Shown here: positions 32,101 to 37,133 of the stretch, piece by piece
Position numbering within the stretch: the first letter of the stretch is position 1
Layout: each line of letters begins with the position of its first letter
DNA from: Symsagittifera roscoffensis
Lineage: Eukaryota; Xenacoelomorpha; Acoela; Convolutidae
NCBI RefSeq assembly: GCF_963678635.1
Contig: NC_087067.1
Span: forward strand, 61,535,857-61,599,856
Length of the DNA: 64,000 bases
Direction of reading: 5' to 3'
Position numbers and translations under genes: made by a program
The notes under the pieces: model-generated
What the model saw: the letters and a program-made list of their open reading frames with translations, nothing else
What the model was told of the DNA's origin: nothing
Databases searched by the model: none

Positions 32101-33448
32101 TGAAAATTTTTGAATACAAATCTTGCTTAAAATTTTGGCAGAATTAATATGGTGTAATTTGTTTTGCGAAATTCGGGCCCGAAATTTTACCGCAAAAATG
32201 GATCATTTCGGCTTTTCTTAGTTAATCAAAAATTACGCCGAAAATACCCAGTCGATCACAGACATAATTATATCAAAGGGAGCCTCTTACGTAGCCCAAC
32301 AAACTTTATGACGGGTATTCTCTCCAAAAGAAATTTGGAAATTGTTTAAAAATTGTTTTTAAATAAAAAGTTGGTATTTTATATAGTAAAAACGACCTTT
32401 TTTGTCTATCAAACAAAAATAAATTAACTTATACAATTTTTTGGAGATTATACCCTTCTTAAAGTTTGTTGGGCTATGTAAGAGGCTCCCTTTGATATAA
32501 TTATGTCCATGATCGACTGGGTATTTTTGGCGTAATTTTTGATAAACTAAGAAAAGCCAAAATGACCCATTTTGGGGTAAAATTTTTGGCCCGAATTTCG
32601 CGAAACAAATTACCCCATATTAATCCTGCTTAATTTTTAGGCAAGTTTTTTCTTCATAAGTCTTCACCTAAACTCAACCCAATTTGAGAAAAATGCGTTT
32701 GAAATTTCAAGTTTAACGCGTTTTGTCCGGTTAAATTAAATCAGCACTGTACATCTAACCAGTAATCTCTCTATCCAGCGATCAGTCAAGTCATCCATCC
32801 CTCCACCAGCAGTCTATCCATTCATTAGACAGCCTTCCTTGCGCCCATCCATCTTTCCAGCTGTCCGTCCATCCTTCCTTCAATTCATCCATTCGTCTAG
32901 CCATCAATCCATACATCCATTGATCCATCCTCACAACCTGCTAACCATCCATCCATCCAACATATTTTTCTGAGAAACAAATATTATCATATTTCAGGAG
33001 CAGCTTTAGCTACAGTGGGCTTGCTAGCTCTTCAGATCTTTTTATGGCCTCTATTTTTTACTTCGGAATTCGAAAATTATAATTTTTTCAGAAACAAGTT
33101 AGTGTTTCATTGCGTTTATTAACTCCTTTCCAACTGTCTGTTGGCTATGTTTGGTTTTCTTGAAATCATGGCCTTTTTGCCAATTACTGTCTATTTGCTA
33201 AGTTTTTGCATTTAGACCGAATTGCGTTGGGTCAAGCGGTGAAGGAACTGGCTGAAATCACTCGAAAAGCGAGGAAAATGCAATGGTTCTTTCTGCAGTT
33301 CACTCGAGAGGCCGTCCAGAAAATCCAGAATCACAGCAACGGTGTGGCCCAAGAGTCAAATATGTCTAGTATAAACGCCTTGCTGGCCGAGGCCACTGAG
33401 AAGCGACTGTTGGCAGAGGATAGTGAGGACTCGATTTTTGAGTCTTAA
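4867..33448 (+). CDS. MEIOC: MEIOC-like protein, seven-exon gene model (whole gene)
   Basis: Exons 4,867(or about 4,820)-5,152, 7,089-7,232, 7,775-8,053, 8,636-9,525, 14,925-15,065, 28,100-28,358 and 33,216-33,448 join with matching phases (1,1,1,0,0,1) to 2,232 nt, i.e. 743 residues plus stop from the first ATG. The N-terminal half is Asn/Ser/Gln-rich and poorly conserved. The C-terminal half carries landmarks of the vertebrate MEIOC domain in order: EQFKAIENERKKTE, NPTRVDRL, ANRQR and a final helix AVKELAEITRKAR. In mammals MEIOC works with the RNA helicase YTHDC2 to set the meiotic prophase transcriptome; the role here is inferred from family membership. Human MEIOC is about 950 residues, so this protein is shorter at its N terminus. 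Intron 5 contains an antisense LTR retrotransposon. Homology was judged from recall, not by search. Confidence 0.85.
5153..7088 (+). other. Intron 1 of MEIOC-like gene
   Basis: About 1.9 kb of AT-rich intron. Donor gtaagt at 5,153, acceptor ttttgtttag ending 7,088. I see no gene or clear transposon in it. Confidence 0.65.
7089..7232 (+). CDS. MEIOC: MEIOC-like exon 2
   Basis: Acceptor ttttgtttag|ac and donor aag|gtcagt at 7,233. Phase 1 at both ends, 144 nt. It encodes MSFKERELFEVAHQ through VVSYIQSQ. It sits between exons whose phases require exactly this frame, which is the main support. Confidence 0.8.
7375..7735 (+). repeat. Dispersed intronic repeat family, copy 1
   Basis: Shares an ordered set of blocks with sequences near 11,875-12,215, 26,190-26,420, 26,650-27,030, 29,400-29,960 and 33,095-33,160: aaaacgtgatcgact, a -ttttcagatttctca- block, a caatttgag/aaattgggtt block, agctttaaggc, then ttccaactgtctgt and ggctatgttt. 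No target duplication or terminal repeat was recognised, so its class is unknown. It ends about 40 bp before the acceptor of exon 3. Confidence 0.6.
7775..8053 (+). CDS. MEIOC: MEIOC-like exon 3
   Basis: Acceptor cctaatttag|at at 7,774 and donor aag|gtaaat at 8,054. The leftover g from exon 2 plus at gives GAT, reading DELQSMLNNLALKNS onward to LLYAHLPYFQ. Phase 1 at both ends, 279 nt. Hydrophilic, Ser/Asn/Pro-rich, without a recognised domain. Confidence 0.8.
8265..8385 (-). repeat. tRNA-like (SINE head) fragment in intron 3
   Basis: On the minus strand an A-box-like tagccgcagccgg (near 8,350-8,363) is followed by a B-box-like gggattcgag (near 8,290-8,300) and a T run directly after the cacc end, as expected of a Pol III unit. 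The arms do not pair well enough to call a tRNA gene. It could be a chance match. Confidence 0.35.
8636..9525 (+). CDS. MEIOC: MEIOC-like exon 4, largest exon, start of conserved domain
   Basis: Acceptor gattttag ending 8,635; the joined codon is GCT, then LLMLQNQQSLLNMAS. The middle is Asn/Gln/Met-rich (MKNSMQPSIMQNSAFM) with a Gly/His/Arg-rich stretch (GGMHGNNSHHGHGRHQG). It ends in the conserved helix LANVGLAVEQFKAIENERKK, then donor gtctaa at 9,526, phase 0. That donor is weaker than the consensus. It is chosen because the next exon continues with TEV, giving the ERKKTE motif of the family at the correct phase. Confidence 0.85.
9770..9926 (+). repeat. tRNA-derived SINE-like unit, copy 1
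   Basis: B box ggttcgaatct at 9,821-9,831, an A-box-like taggctggtgg near 9,779, a T run after the head, and the 3' tail ttttgtcggcttagttgcc (about 9,908-9,926) shared with copies 2 and 3. Confidence 0.6.
10262..10408 (+). repeat. tRNA-derived SINE-like unit, copy 2
   Basis: B box ggctcgaatcc at 10,318-10,328, preceded by tgcttgagacggcaaag (shared with copy 3), followed by a T run and the family tail tttgtcggcttagttcc ending near 10,408. Confidence 0.6.
10409..10568 (+). repeat. tRNA-derived SINE-like unit, copy 3
   Basis: Begins directly after copy 2. A box agctcaatggttta near 10,411-10,424, then tgcttgagacgataaag, B box agttcgattcc at 10,477-10,487, a T run, and tail tttgtctgcttagttcc. 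The A-to-B spacing is tRNA-like, with a small insertion. Confidence 0.65.
10569..13263. other. Intron 4, repeat-derived filler
   Basis: Mostly AT-rich intron. A partial copy of the dispersed intronic repeat lies near 11,450-11,690 and a fuller one at 11,875-12,215. A 10-bp perfect hairpin (ctatggtgtc / gacaccatag) lies at about 12,515-12,560. No exon with family similarity is visible. Confidence 0.5.
11875..12215 (+). repeat. Dispersed intronic repeat family, copy 2
   Basis: Same block order as the 7,375-7,735 copy: gtttgactt-gatttcttttcaag, aaaacgtgcttgacttcca, a caatttgag block, gagtcttaaggcc, and ccttgcgttcattgaccctc followed by ttccaactgtctgttg. Confidence 0.6.
13264..13332 (+). repeat. 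69-bp direct repeat, left copy
   Basis: The block starting ttgtttaaacccaaggg and ending atcattcatttc matches 14,445-14,513 base for base by eye. The two copies are 1,181 bp apart in intron 4 and bracket unlike sequence. Confidence 0.85.
14445..14513 (+). repeat. 69-bp direct repeat, right copy
   Basis: Right-hand partner of 13,264-13,332. Neither copy has LTR-type ends, and no coding sequence lies between them. A small segmental duplication or flanks of an insertion are both possible. Confidence 0.85.
14925..15065 (+). CDS. MEIOC: MEIOC-like exon 5
   Basis: Acceptor ctattctttgctag ending 14,924 and consensus donor gtaagt at 15,066. Phase 0 both ends, 47 codons. It begins TEVSLAHLFPEHDM and contains a Pro-rich linker followed by NPTRVDRLVGEMQ, the most diagnostic motif of the MEIOC domain. 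It was too short and internal to be found by ORF length; it was picked by splice sites plus family similarity. Confidence 0.88.
15066..15474 (+). other. Intron 5, left part before the LTR element
   Basis: AT-rich intron between the exon 5 donor and the target duplication of the LTR retrotransposon. Nothing else recognised. Confidence 0.5.
15475..15479. repeat. Target site duplication AAGTC (left)
   Basis: AAGTC directly precedes the left LTR and is repeated directly after the right LTR at 24,044-24,048. Five bases is usual for this class. Confidence 0.9.
15480..17882 (-). repeat. Left LTR (3' LTR of the minus-strand element), 2,403 bp
   Basis: Bounded by TG and CA. It is 10 bp longer than the right copy because it holds one extra acccggggtc unit near 16,937-16,956. 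Around 16,915-17,110 it carries many AGGTCA/GGGTCA hexamers. Apparent 95-codon frames inside both LTRs are not supported as genes. A purine-rich stretch on the minus strand just outside the LTR (near 17,883-17,900) is a plausible polypurine tract. Confidence 0.92.
18264..20153 (-). CDS. Integrase-like ORF with inactivated catalytic and zinc-binding residues
   Basis: 629 residues. An N-terminal extension is followed by an H2C2-like region, a DDE core, a GPY/F-type module (DPWEGPYVV) and a long acidic/Arg-rich tail. In the zinc finger, GGQLATEKM replaces the usual GGHLG and WCLSQ lacks the second Cys, so most ligands are lost. In the core, the first Asp (VAVDVLGP) and second Asp (RTDQGKVF) are present, but 36 residues after the second Asp the expected Glu is Gly (KELTGRYN). 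The reading frame is nonetheless fully open. No RT or RNase H precedes it. A catalytically dead but intact ORF could be a structural partner, or recent loss; I cannot tell. Confidence 0.88.
   Translation of the reverse strand: MVQETDVGDEDDSDAIRWERTKEEIATMQKEDEAIAQVFYWAETADETSDMPSLGTNLIPKGQAIQYGPEALAYWSRWDELSIRGGILYKKWFQRDGSKPTLLTVVPAAGRKEILGQFDSMETGGGQLATEKMLAKIRRRYWWPTMRTDVERKVQWCLSQAAHNVSGKRKRAAVQAPFDPGIRFNTVAVDVLGPMTMASQTKAKHVLVMTDMFTMYAITVPLVSTDAADVAQAIVEHWVLKFGTPNALRTDQGKVFGSELIKAMCRLLGIDVTATLPYKPEGKELTGRYNDKMTKVISKYCAENPKTWDTMSPYLGFVYNTTTHRTTGATPFSLVHGQECQYPIDLFYAKPHDEVLTKDGFAEELDELFRDAHSSARELVGTDQRRQEDQYWKKVHGEPYTAGDKVWVWAKEKFKSKKHFDPWEGPYVVLARMSEVNYKVAKESTPSKVKFLHFNKLKRVKEETIQSEEATASKRPAPYRSVNFFDDPEMRDEDELLWQNNREGFSHDPGPRDGPVRLLPVRNRAVEPQANPPVRNVRNRAMPEHFADPPRVYEVARREEDAVETYDATELEARREEEPANLPSEAEGRPPGEMVTAEPVMENATTDDGGRPTRVRRQPVRFGIDDFVS
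20206..20436 (-). CDS. Short frame overlapping the gag end (gag-pol linker remnant)
   Basis: A 76-codon frame overlapping the last 82 bases of gag in another frame, ending 52 bases before the integrase ORF. Its first part is only the alternative reading of the zinc knuckle. The later part (EFEGGFVPAEFKKQLAERR) is charged and may be what remains of the start of pol after deletion of protease and RT. Confidence 0.35.
   Translation of the reverse strand: MWSGGPHCEKMSPKKCEPFKLPRAGTVGEFEGGFVPAEFKKQLAERRTQATGTQSCQRYDTNAIDDEERQSEKIME
20355..21614 (-). CDS. Gag polyprotein of the LTR element
   Basis: 419 residues. The capsid-like core includes NWRDWRKHFAWIAD, LTGWALDEF and SLIQGEREDLREFSRRVQ, typical of Ty3-like Gag. 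A Gln/Met-rich probable coiled coil (LTQQMQMQGARQNQ, TQMQSMTSMMS) follows. One CCHC knuckle, CFNCGQVGHIAKRC, lies near the C terminus and would bind element RNA. The ORF is undamaged, which fits the young age implied by the LTRs. Confidence 0.88.
   Translation of the reverse strand: MQRRFVRIRQERTIDETVAMAMNDQERQLMAEAAVAAANALDRQQGVFGFGTIRPDRFPSSSYQNWRDWRKHFAWIADANRWDDEQARMVLPTCLTGWALDEFTIMPAHFREEVEGFDEPTLGRMLAELDQRMMPFQTRSTARAEFKSLIQGEREDLREFSRRVQSVGEVANANMPVQIRDDMNREQFIDGIFDADLQELLLREDFDSFGQAVARAQALEMASRTARLRNRRRPNAVREMHDIPEIESGVIGGEVQADGAQHLRTDFTRWQKSTDQWLEQLTQQMQMQGARQNQLAKHVETQNSRHDELLTQMHSQNSQIQNMTTQMQSMTSMMSKLVTSFSPAPQYEGLPRDEAAPKSRQSFETGGNSQNGAENGAGRYGLRTPWTQGACFNCGQVGHIAKRCPQRSANHLNYQGPGQ
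21636..21650 (-). promoter_or_regulatory. Probable tRNA primer binding site
   Basis: On the minus strand the sequence just inside the right LTR reads g-TGGCGCTCCTGGG, starting one base after the LTR end. Position and the TGG start fit a primer binding site. The priming tRNA is not identified. Confidence 0.55.
21651..24043 (-). repeat. Right LTR (5' LTR of the minus-strand element), 2,393 bp
   Basis: Matches 15,480-17,882 apart from about four substitutions seen by eye (for example actgTctcc, gggtcGtacc, aagCttcatcc, ttaaGgttc) and one 10-bp deletion. It contains the same cluster of GGTCA hexamers, one fewer. It would carry the element promoter, reading on the minus strand. Confidence 0.92.
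24049..24939. other. Intron 5 right of the LTR element
   Basis: AT-rich intron. A local near-repeat (aagctttt-tactattatttttgcatgtt and tatcgtatattgcaatggttaagatt) occurs twice between about 24,620 and 24,860. No gene recognised. Confidence 0.4.
24940..25720 (+). repeat. Diverged tandem repeat, about five monomers
   Basis: A monomer of roughly 150-200 bp recurs with the ordered blocks gctgtcagggt-ctctcagg, attgcagattttgcctcaa, atggctgctcaa and gagatatgacgtttt, seen around 24,940, 25,090, 25,250, 25,420 and 25,610. Related single monomers occur near 30,170-30,470 and 30,750-30,830. Divergence is high, so this is an old array. Confidence 0.6.
26190..27190 (+). repeat. Dispersed intronic repeat family, partial copies
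   Basis: Two or three partial copies of the 7,375 family: aaaaacgtgatcgatttctagtttcg near 26,245, gagctttaacatgac near 26,370, a second cgtgatcgac block near 26,770, then ccttgcgttcatgattc and ttccaactgtcagttggc near 26,980-27,010. A similar stretch, attaaaagagctttaac, lies near 27,160. Confidence 0.55.
27191..28099. other. Intron 5, end
   Basis: AT-rich intron up to the acceptor tctacgcag at 28,099. Short open frames exist on both strands but show no domain. One short direct repeat (agatggtgatttagt-a-atttcctgataaac) occurs near 27,119 and 27,311. Confidence 0.4.
28100..28358 (+). CDS. MEIOC: MEIOC-like exon 6
   Basis: Acceptor tctacgcag ending 28,099, phase 0 in; donor aaag|gtggga at 28,359, phase 1 out. 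It encodes VLMLISKADEVLRQW, then a helix WLAAIRKVQARN and the family motif QANRQR, then a Gly/Met/Asn linker. The position of NRQR relative to the preceding VDRL exon and following VKELA exon is as in vertebrate MEIOC. Confidence 0.85.
28396..28990 (+). repeat. Imperfect direct duplication just after exon 6
   Basis: About 120 bp beginning gtagcgtttcctagtt and ending cactgaatcaatg-tacattttt occurs at about 28,400-28,523 and again at about 28,868-28,988. Between them, the block ctttttttctaa-ct-a-tgcaaata also occurs twice (near 28,598 and 28,785), and a tRNA-like A box (ccgtggctgagtgga) lies near 28,724-28,738. This looks like overlapping old SINE-like insertions. Confidence 0.6.
29400..30480. 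repeat. Further copies of the intronic repeat families
   Basis: 29,400-29,960 holds diverged pieces of the 7,375 family (caatttgag/aattgggtcagc, gcttagaagcc, aaattgtaaagttcac). 30,170-30,470 holds two diverged monomers of the 24,940 family (gctgtcagggt, gcctgcata, gacctccgagttatgaa). No coding signal. Confidence 0.45.
30485..32017. repeat. Long degenerate CCATC/CAGC microsatellite-like array
   Basis: About 1.5 kb built from variants of catccatc, cagccatcc, tcaagccatc and ctagccatc. It is broken by a 24,940-type monomer near 30,720-30,830. Open frames rich in His/Pro/Ser/Gln across it (for example 31,123-31,509) come from the repeat and are not genes. It resumes after the foldback element at 32,752. 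Confidence 0.9.
32020..32749. mobile_element. 730-bp foldback MITE, Tc1/mariner-like ends
   Basis: Long inverted arms of about 300 bp: cagtgctgatttaa at the left end pairs with ttaaatcagcactg at the right end, and the match continues inward through caacccaatttgag, a block around 32,235-32,315 and its partner near 32,455-32,560. The element is flanked by TA on both sides (32,018-32,019 and 32,750-32,751). It sits inside the CCATC array. No transposase is encoded; a 61-codon frame in one arm is not supported as a gene. Confidence 0.88.
32752..32972. repeat. CCATC array, right part
   Basis: Continuation of the 30,485-32,017 array after the foldback insertion: catccatccctccacc, ccatccatctttccag and ccatccatccatccaac. 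Confidence 0.85.
33095..33165 (+). repeat. Dispersed intronic repeat, 3' end copy before exon 7
   Basis: ttcattgcgtttattaactc and ttccaactgtctgttggc match the ends of the 7,375 and 11,875 copies. It ends about 50 bp before the exon 7 acceptor, the same placement as before exon 3. Confidence 0.55.
33216..33448 (+). CDS. MEIOC: MEIOC-like exon 7 (last exon)
   Basis: Acceptor gcatttag ending 33,215; leftover g plus ac makes GAC, then RIALGQAVKELAEITRKARK. This is the final conserved helix of the MEIOC domain, where vertebrate proteins have a similar ...KEM..ATRKAR... segment. An acidic tail follows, ending SEDSIFES and TAA at 33,446-33,448. Confidence 0.88.
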
Positions 33449-34257
33449 CCGCGGCAGATTTGGAGCACTGCTGAAGGTGGGTTCTTCTGAACGTAAAAAG
33501 TTGTGGAACATTACAAAAATTGACACTCAACTGAAATTTTTGAAAAGCGGACAAAAAAAATTGTCCATAAATGTGTGCCTTATGTGATAGAAGCTAATAA
33601 GTTTAATATATAATATGTGCTAATAATTTATGTGCAATAGTGATTGTGTTTTTTTTTCATGAGCGCATAGTTTTCTTATCAGATGGGTGGCTAAAATTGT
33701 ATGTTACATGCAAGAGAATTATATGTACCGTCTTTTGTTAATTTGAATGTAAAAATCCTTAAATTATGCTTTTATGTTCCAGTCTGCAGAGAAAAATTGC
33801 AATGCAAATTTTTAATGACCACATCTTGAAGATGTAAATTTTCGAAAGTCTTCTAAATTTACCTCAAATATTACTCGTCTTTGTCTTCGGTTTGTTTATA
33901 CTTTCTTCAATCAAATAATTTCAAAGTTCTAACGACTTTTGACGCTCAAAAGCTTCAAATATCTCTTGAAACATAATCAGCGGGCATCAAACGTCAGAAA
34001 CTCAACAATGATTAGTTTGCAGTAAAACTGTACTAGTAACAGCTGATTATTATAATTTCAAATCTGAGCGTCGCTTAGTGTTAGTTAAAAAATAAGACCC
34101 AAATTCAGTTTTGGGATTATGGAGCTACTGATTAATTGTATGTAACCAAGCTATCTTGTTTTGCTTTTTTCCTTATTTTGTAGTTTATCTTTAGATTTCC
34201 TTGTCTGGTTTTTAACCAGCTCTTCCTGATGCTTTTTGATCGTTCCTCCGATACTGA

Positions 34258-34263
34258 AATAAA
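34258..34263 (+). terminator. Candidate poly(A) signal AATAAA
   Basis: AATAAA about 810 bp after the MEIOC-like stop codon. In AT-rich DNA this hexamer is frequent, so support is weak. Confidence 0.25.
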
Positions 34264-36212
34264 TACCTTCAATTTGCAGACATAATAATCAATGTGAACA
34301 TTCAATTGTTCAGCAGGTTTCGTTTAGTCTCATTGCTTTGTTATTAAGTGCAGAAAATATTAAACAGCTGTAGTATCTTCGATGAGTTTTCCGAAGTTAC
34401 GAAACAACCATGCTCAGTGAGTTAGCGCTACTATACAACTACTTCAGTATTAGTTATGACCATCATCGCATTATTTGCATATTCTGTTTGATAATTTTTC
34501 ACAATTACCAAAAAACTTAATTAATTCTGTTAATTTAACTTCCATCGCCTATTTGACAGACAAGTATATTCGCTATCAAAGGGCGTAGAATTGTAATAGA
34601 CTTTTGTTAATGATCATCTGCAAGTTAAATTCGATGCGTTAATGCTACTATTTCGTGCCATTTGAAATAAGAAAGCAATCAGTGATGCTAATACGTTTTA
34701 CATGTTACCTGCATTTCTTTCTCAGGTTCTCTTATTTTCTTTTTGAATTAAAATTTCAACAATAAAGTCTGTTAAAAAATCATAGTTTTTAGCAAATGGA
34801 AGAGCCTCAGTTGTGAAAGAATACTTGTTTGTATAGCGTAAGTATACCAAACTTAGAATTGCAGCCGAATTGAAGTGCTCCTTTTTTGTTTCGAGCACTG
34901 ATTTAGGGTGTTTTTTTTTACACAAATTCTGGTGCCGCAAAGACGCGCCGTAGAAGTAGAGTGATGTATGATTATAAAGCCCACCAGCCATGATTATATT
35001 GATATTAAATTACACTTGCGACTGCAAGTGCGTTGCAATCGGGTACTTGAATTTTATCCCGTAATTAAGAGTAATGAACGTTGTGAAGACTCTTTATATA
35101 GGTCTTGCTGATTTTTTTTCAGGAAAATGAGTTAAGTTTTATGCTTAGCTCATAGAGTAATTTCGGATAGGGTACATCGTCTGCTCGTCACGCTATCTTA
35201 TTTTCGGCCCGATAGATTCGTGCAACTTCTTAGTCTAATACCGATCCTAGTCTTACTCTTATATCTACTAGTCTCAGGGTGTTTAACTAGTCTCTGCTAG
35301 GCTCAATAGATCTAGAGTATACTGGTTTATTGCGATTGCTGAAGTTCGCTTGGAGATGTAACTAATTTCTAAGTTAAGTTCAAATCTCTCTGGTGCTGAA
35401 AATACAAGTAATTTCAGCACTTACAAATAAGTGATTTGTTAGTTAGATGGATCATGATTGGTTAATTTTAAATGTTTTATAGTGATAAAATATCTAATTT
35501 ATATCCAATAATAGAATGTAGGTTAGATCAGGTTCCACCCATCTGGGGTTTACAGAGTTTTGAGTTTTTATCTTTTCTTTTGTAATTGAAGGATGGATGA
35601 TGAACGTTAAAATTTGGCGAACATCATTTTCTTATCCGGTTCCTCCTGAAGAAGAACGTTCCAGGATGCTGGAATTATTCGAAGTTGTTTGCTTGTCATT
35701 CGACAACGACTGTGATCCCCAATGAAATCAATCCGATTTCAAAATGGTTTGCTACGTCAGGTTTTTCTGTATTAGTAGAGAACTGTTTTGTGTTCATCCT
35801 CGTCTGGGAATGGCGTGAAGATCGTGTTTGGAAGGAATGCCTTGTAACTCGGATCTGTACGTATACTTGAACATCGAGGTGGTCATTGGTCTAGTTCAAT
35901 GAAGTCCTTTTCTGCGAAGTCAAGTCGTACTCTAAATCCTTTGAGTTGTGATTGTGGACGGCATGTCGGTTGTTTAGCCATTCTTTAGGTCGAGTGTGAT
36001 GGGATCGTCTTGCCTTTGGATGTTCGTCTTTGTTGTTGTGTATGATCTATATACTGCATATTATGATTTAGTTTTTATAAATTTTAGTTGATTTGGTTTT
36101 TTAATTACGATCTTGATTAGTTGTTTTCACAAAAGCGTTTTCTTTTAGTTCAGTAATTTTGAAGAGTTACTCACCCTAGAGTACCTCTTATTAAAAATTA
36201 TATTGTGGTCAC

Positions 36213-36310
36213 AAAGCGTGGGTGTAGCGTGGTGGGTTAGACCGGCTATAAGCATGCTCAGGACTTCCTCTCTGGTGGGTTAGGCCAGGAGTGGGAGTAT
36301 GATTTCATGC
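36213..36310 (+). repeat. tRNA-like fragment
   Basis: gtagcgtggtgggttagacc resembles the D-arm/A-box part of a tRNA; the block ggtgggttag recurs about 50 bp on. There is no good B box, so at most a SINE remnant. Confidence 0.3.
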
Positions 36311-37133
36311 TGTTTCTTTGAGAGGTCCTGTTATGTGATAACATTTTATGTTGGTTTTTTCTGGTTTTTCTTATGTTACTTTGGTTGTGTCCTTTTTTCA
36401 AAAATCAAATTGTTTTTGGTTTGGGTTTGTCTTACGACATTTTTGTGTTTTACTATATCTTTCTTAGACTTTATAATAGTCTTCAAAAGAATAAATTATC
36501 CAGTTTTAAGCTGGGTTAATTCGGTTTGGGTAACGTGGGTTTTCTTTTCTTAGTCATGCTGCTATTCTATGATTTATGGTGTTTAGTAAGCTGCGTTGGT
36601 TATTGTGGTTTACTATATAATTCCTTTCCAACTGGGTTAAAGAAAAGTTGGAAACTTGTTATTGCATGTTTGAGTTGTTGTTAGTGAAAACTTGAAACAT
36701 AAAATCATTATTTTAAACAATTCTTCGTGGGCGAGCTGTGCGAGTTTTGGATAGCATTCCTGTGCGAATGAATGAAAATATTGAAAAGGTTAGTACTGCC
36801 TTCTCATTTTTACGAACTTATTGCTTATAAATTGAATTTTACTGCTTTTGGGGAATTTAAAAATTATAAATTTTCATCGTATCTAATTTTACTACTTCTT
36901 GGGGAAATAATTTATAAATAAAATTACTCCATTGGGTATGAATTTTACTACATTATTTAGTGCGAAAGATTGAGGAGTTTTATTATAACTTAACAAGTTT
37001 GTATTTTTATTTGTCTTTTTCTTTTTTGTAGATGACTGTAGTGTGAAGACTAAAACAATAAATTAAACAGTTATAGAAAATGGTTAATTCAGTTTTTAAT
37101 TTATTAGTTAAAATTATTTAATTCATATTAACT

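Larger units (their letters stand above)
33449..37133. other. Intergenic, no gene recognised
   Basis: AT-rich DNA with scattered short repeat traces: ttgcaatcgggtact near 35,033 is shared with 9,663, and gtaatgaacg-tgtgaagactc-tatataggtc near 35,070 is shared with 26,433. The 3' LTR of the minus-strand element to the right should lie at about 35,000-37,100, but without a second copy I cannot place it. Confidence 0.4.
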
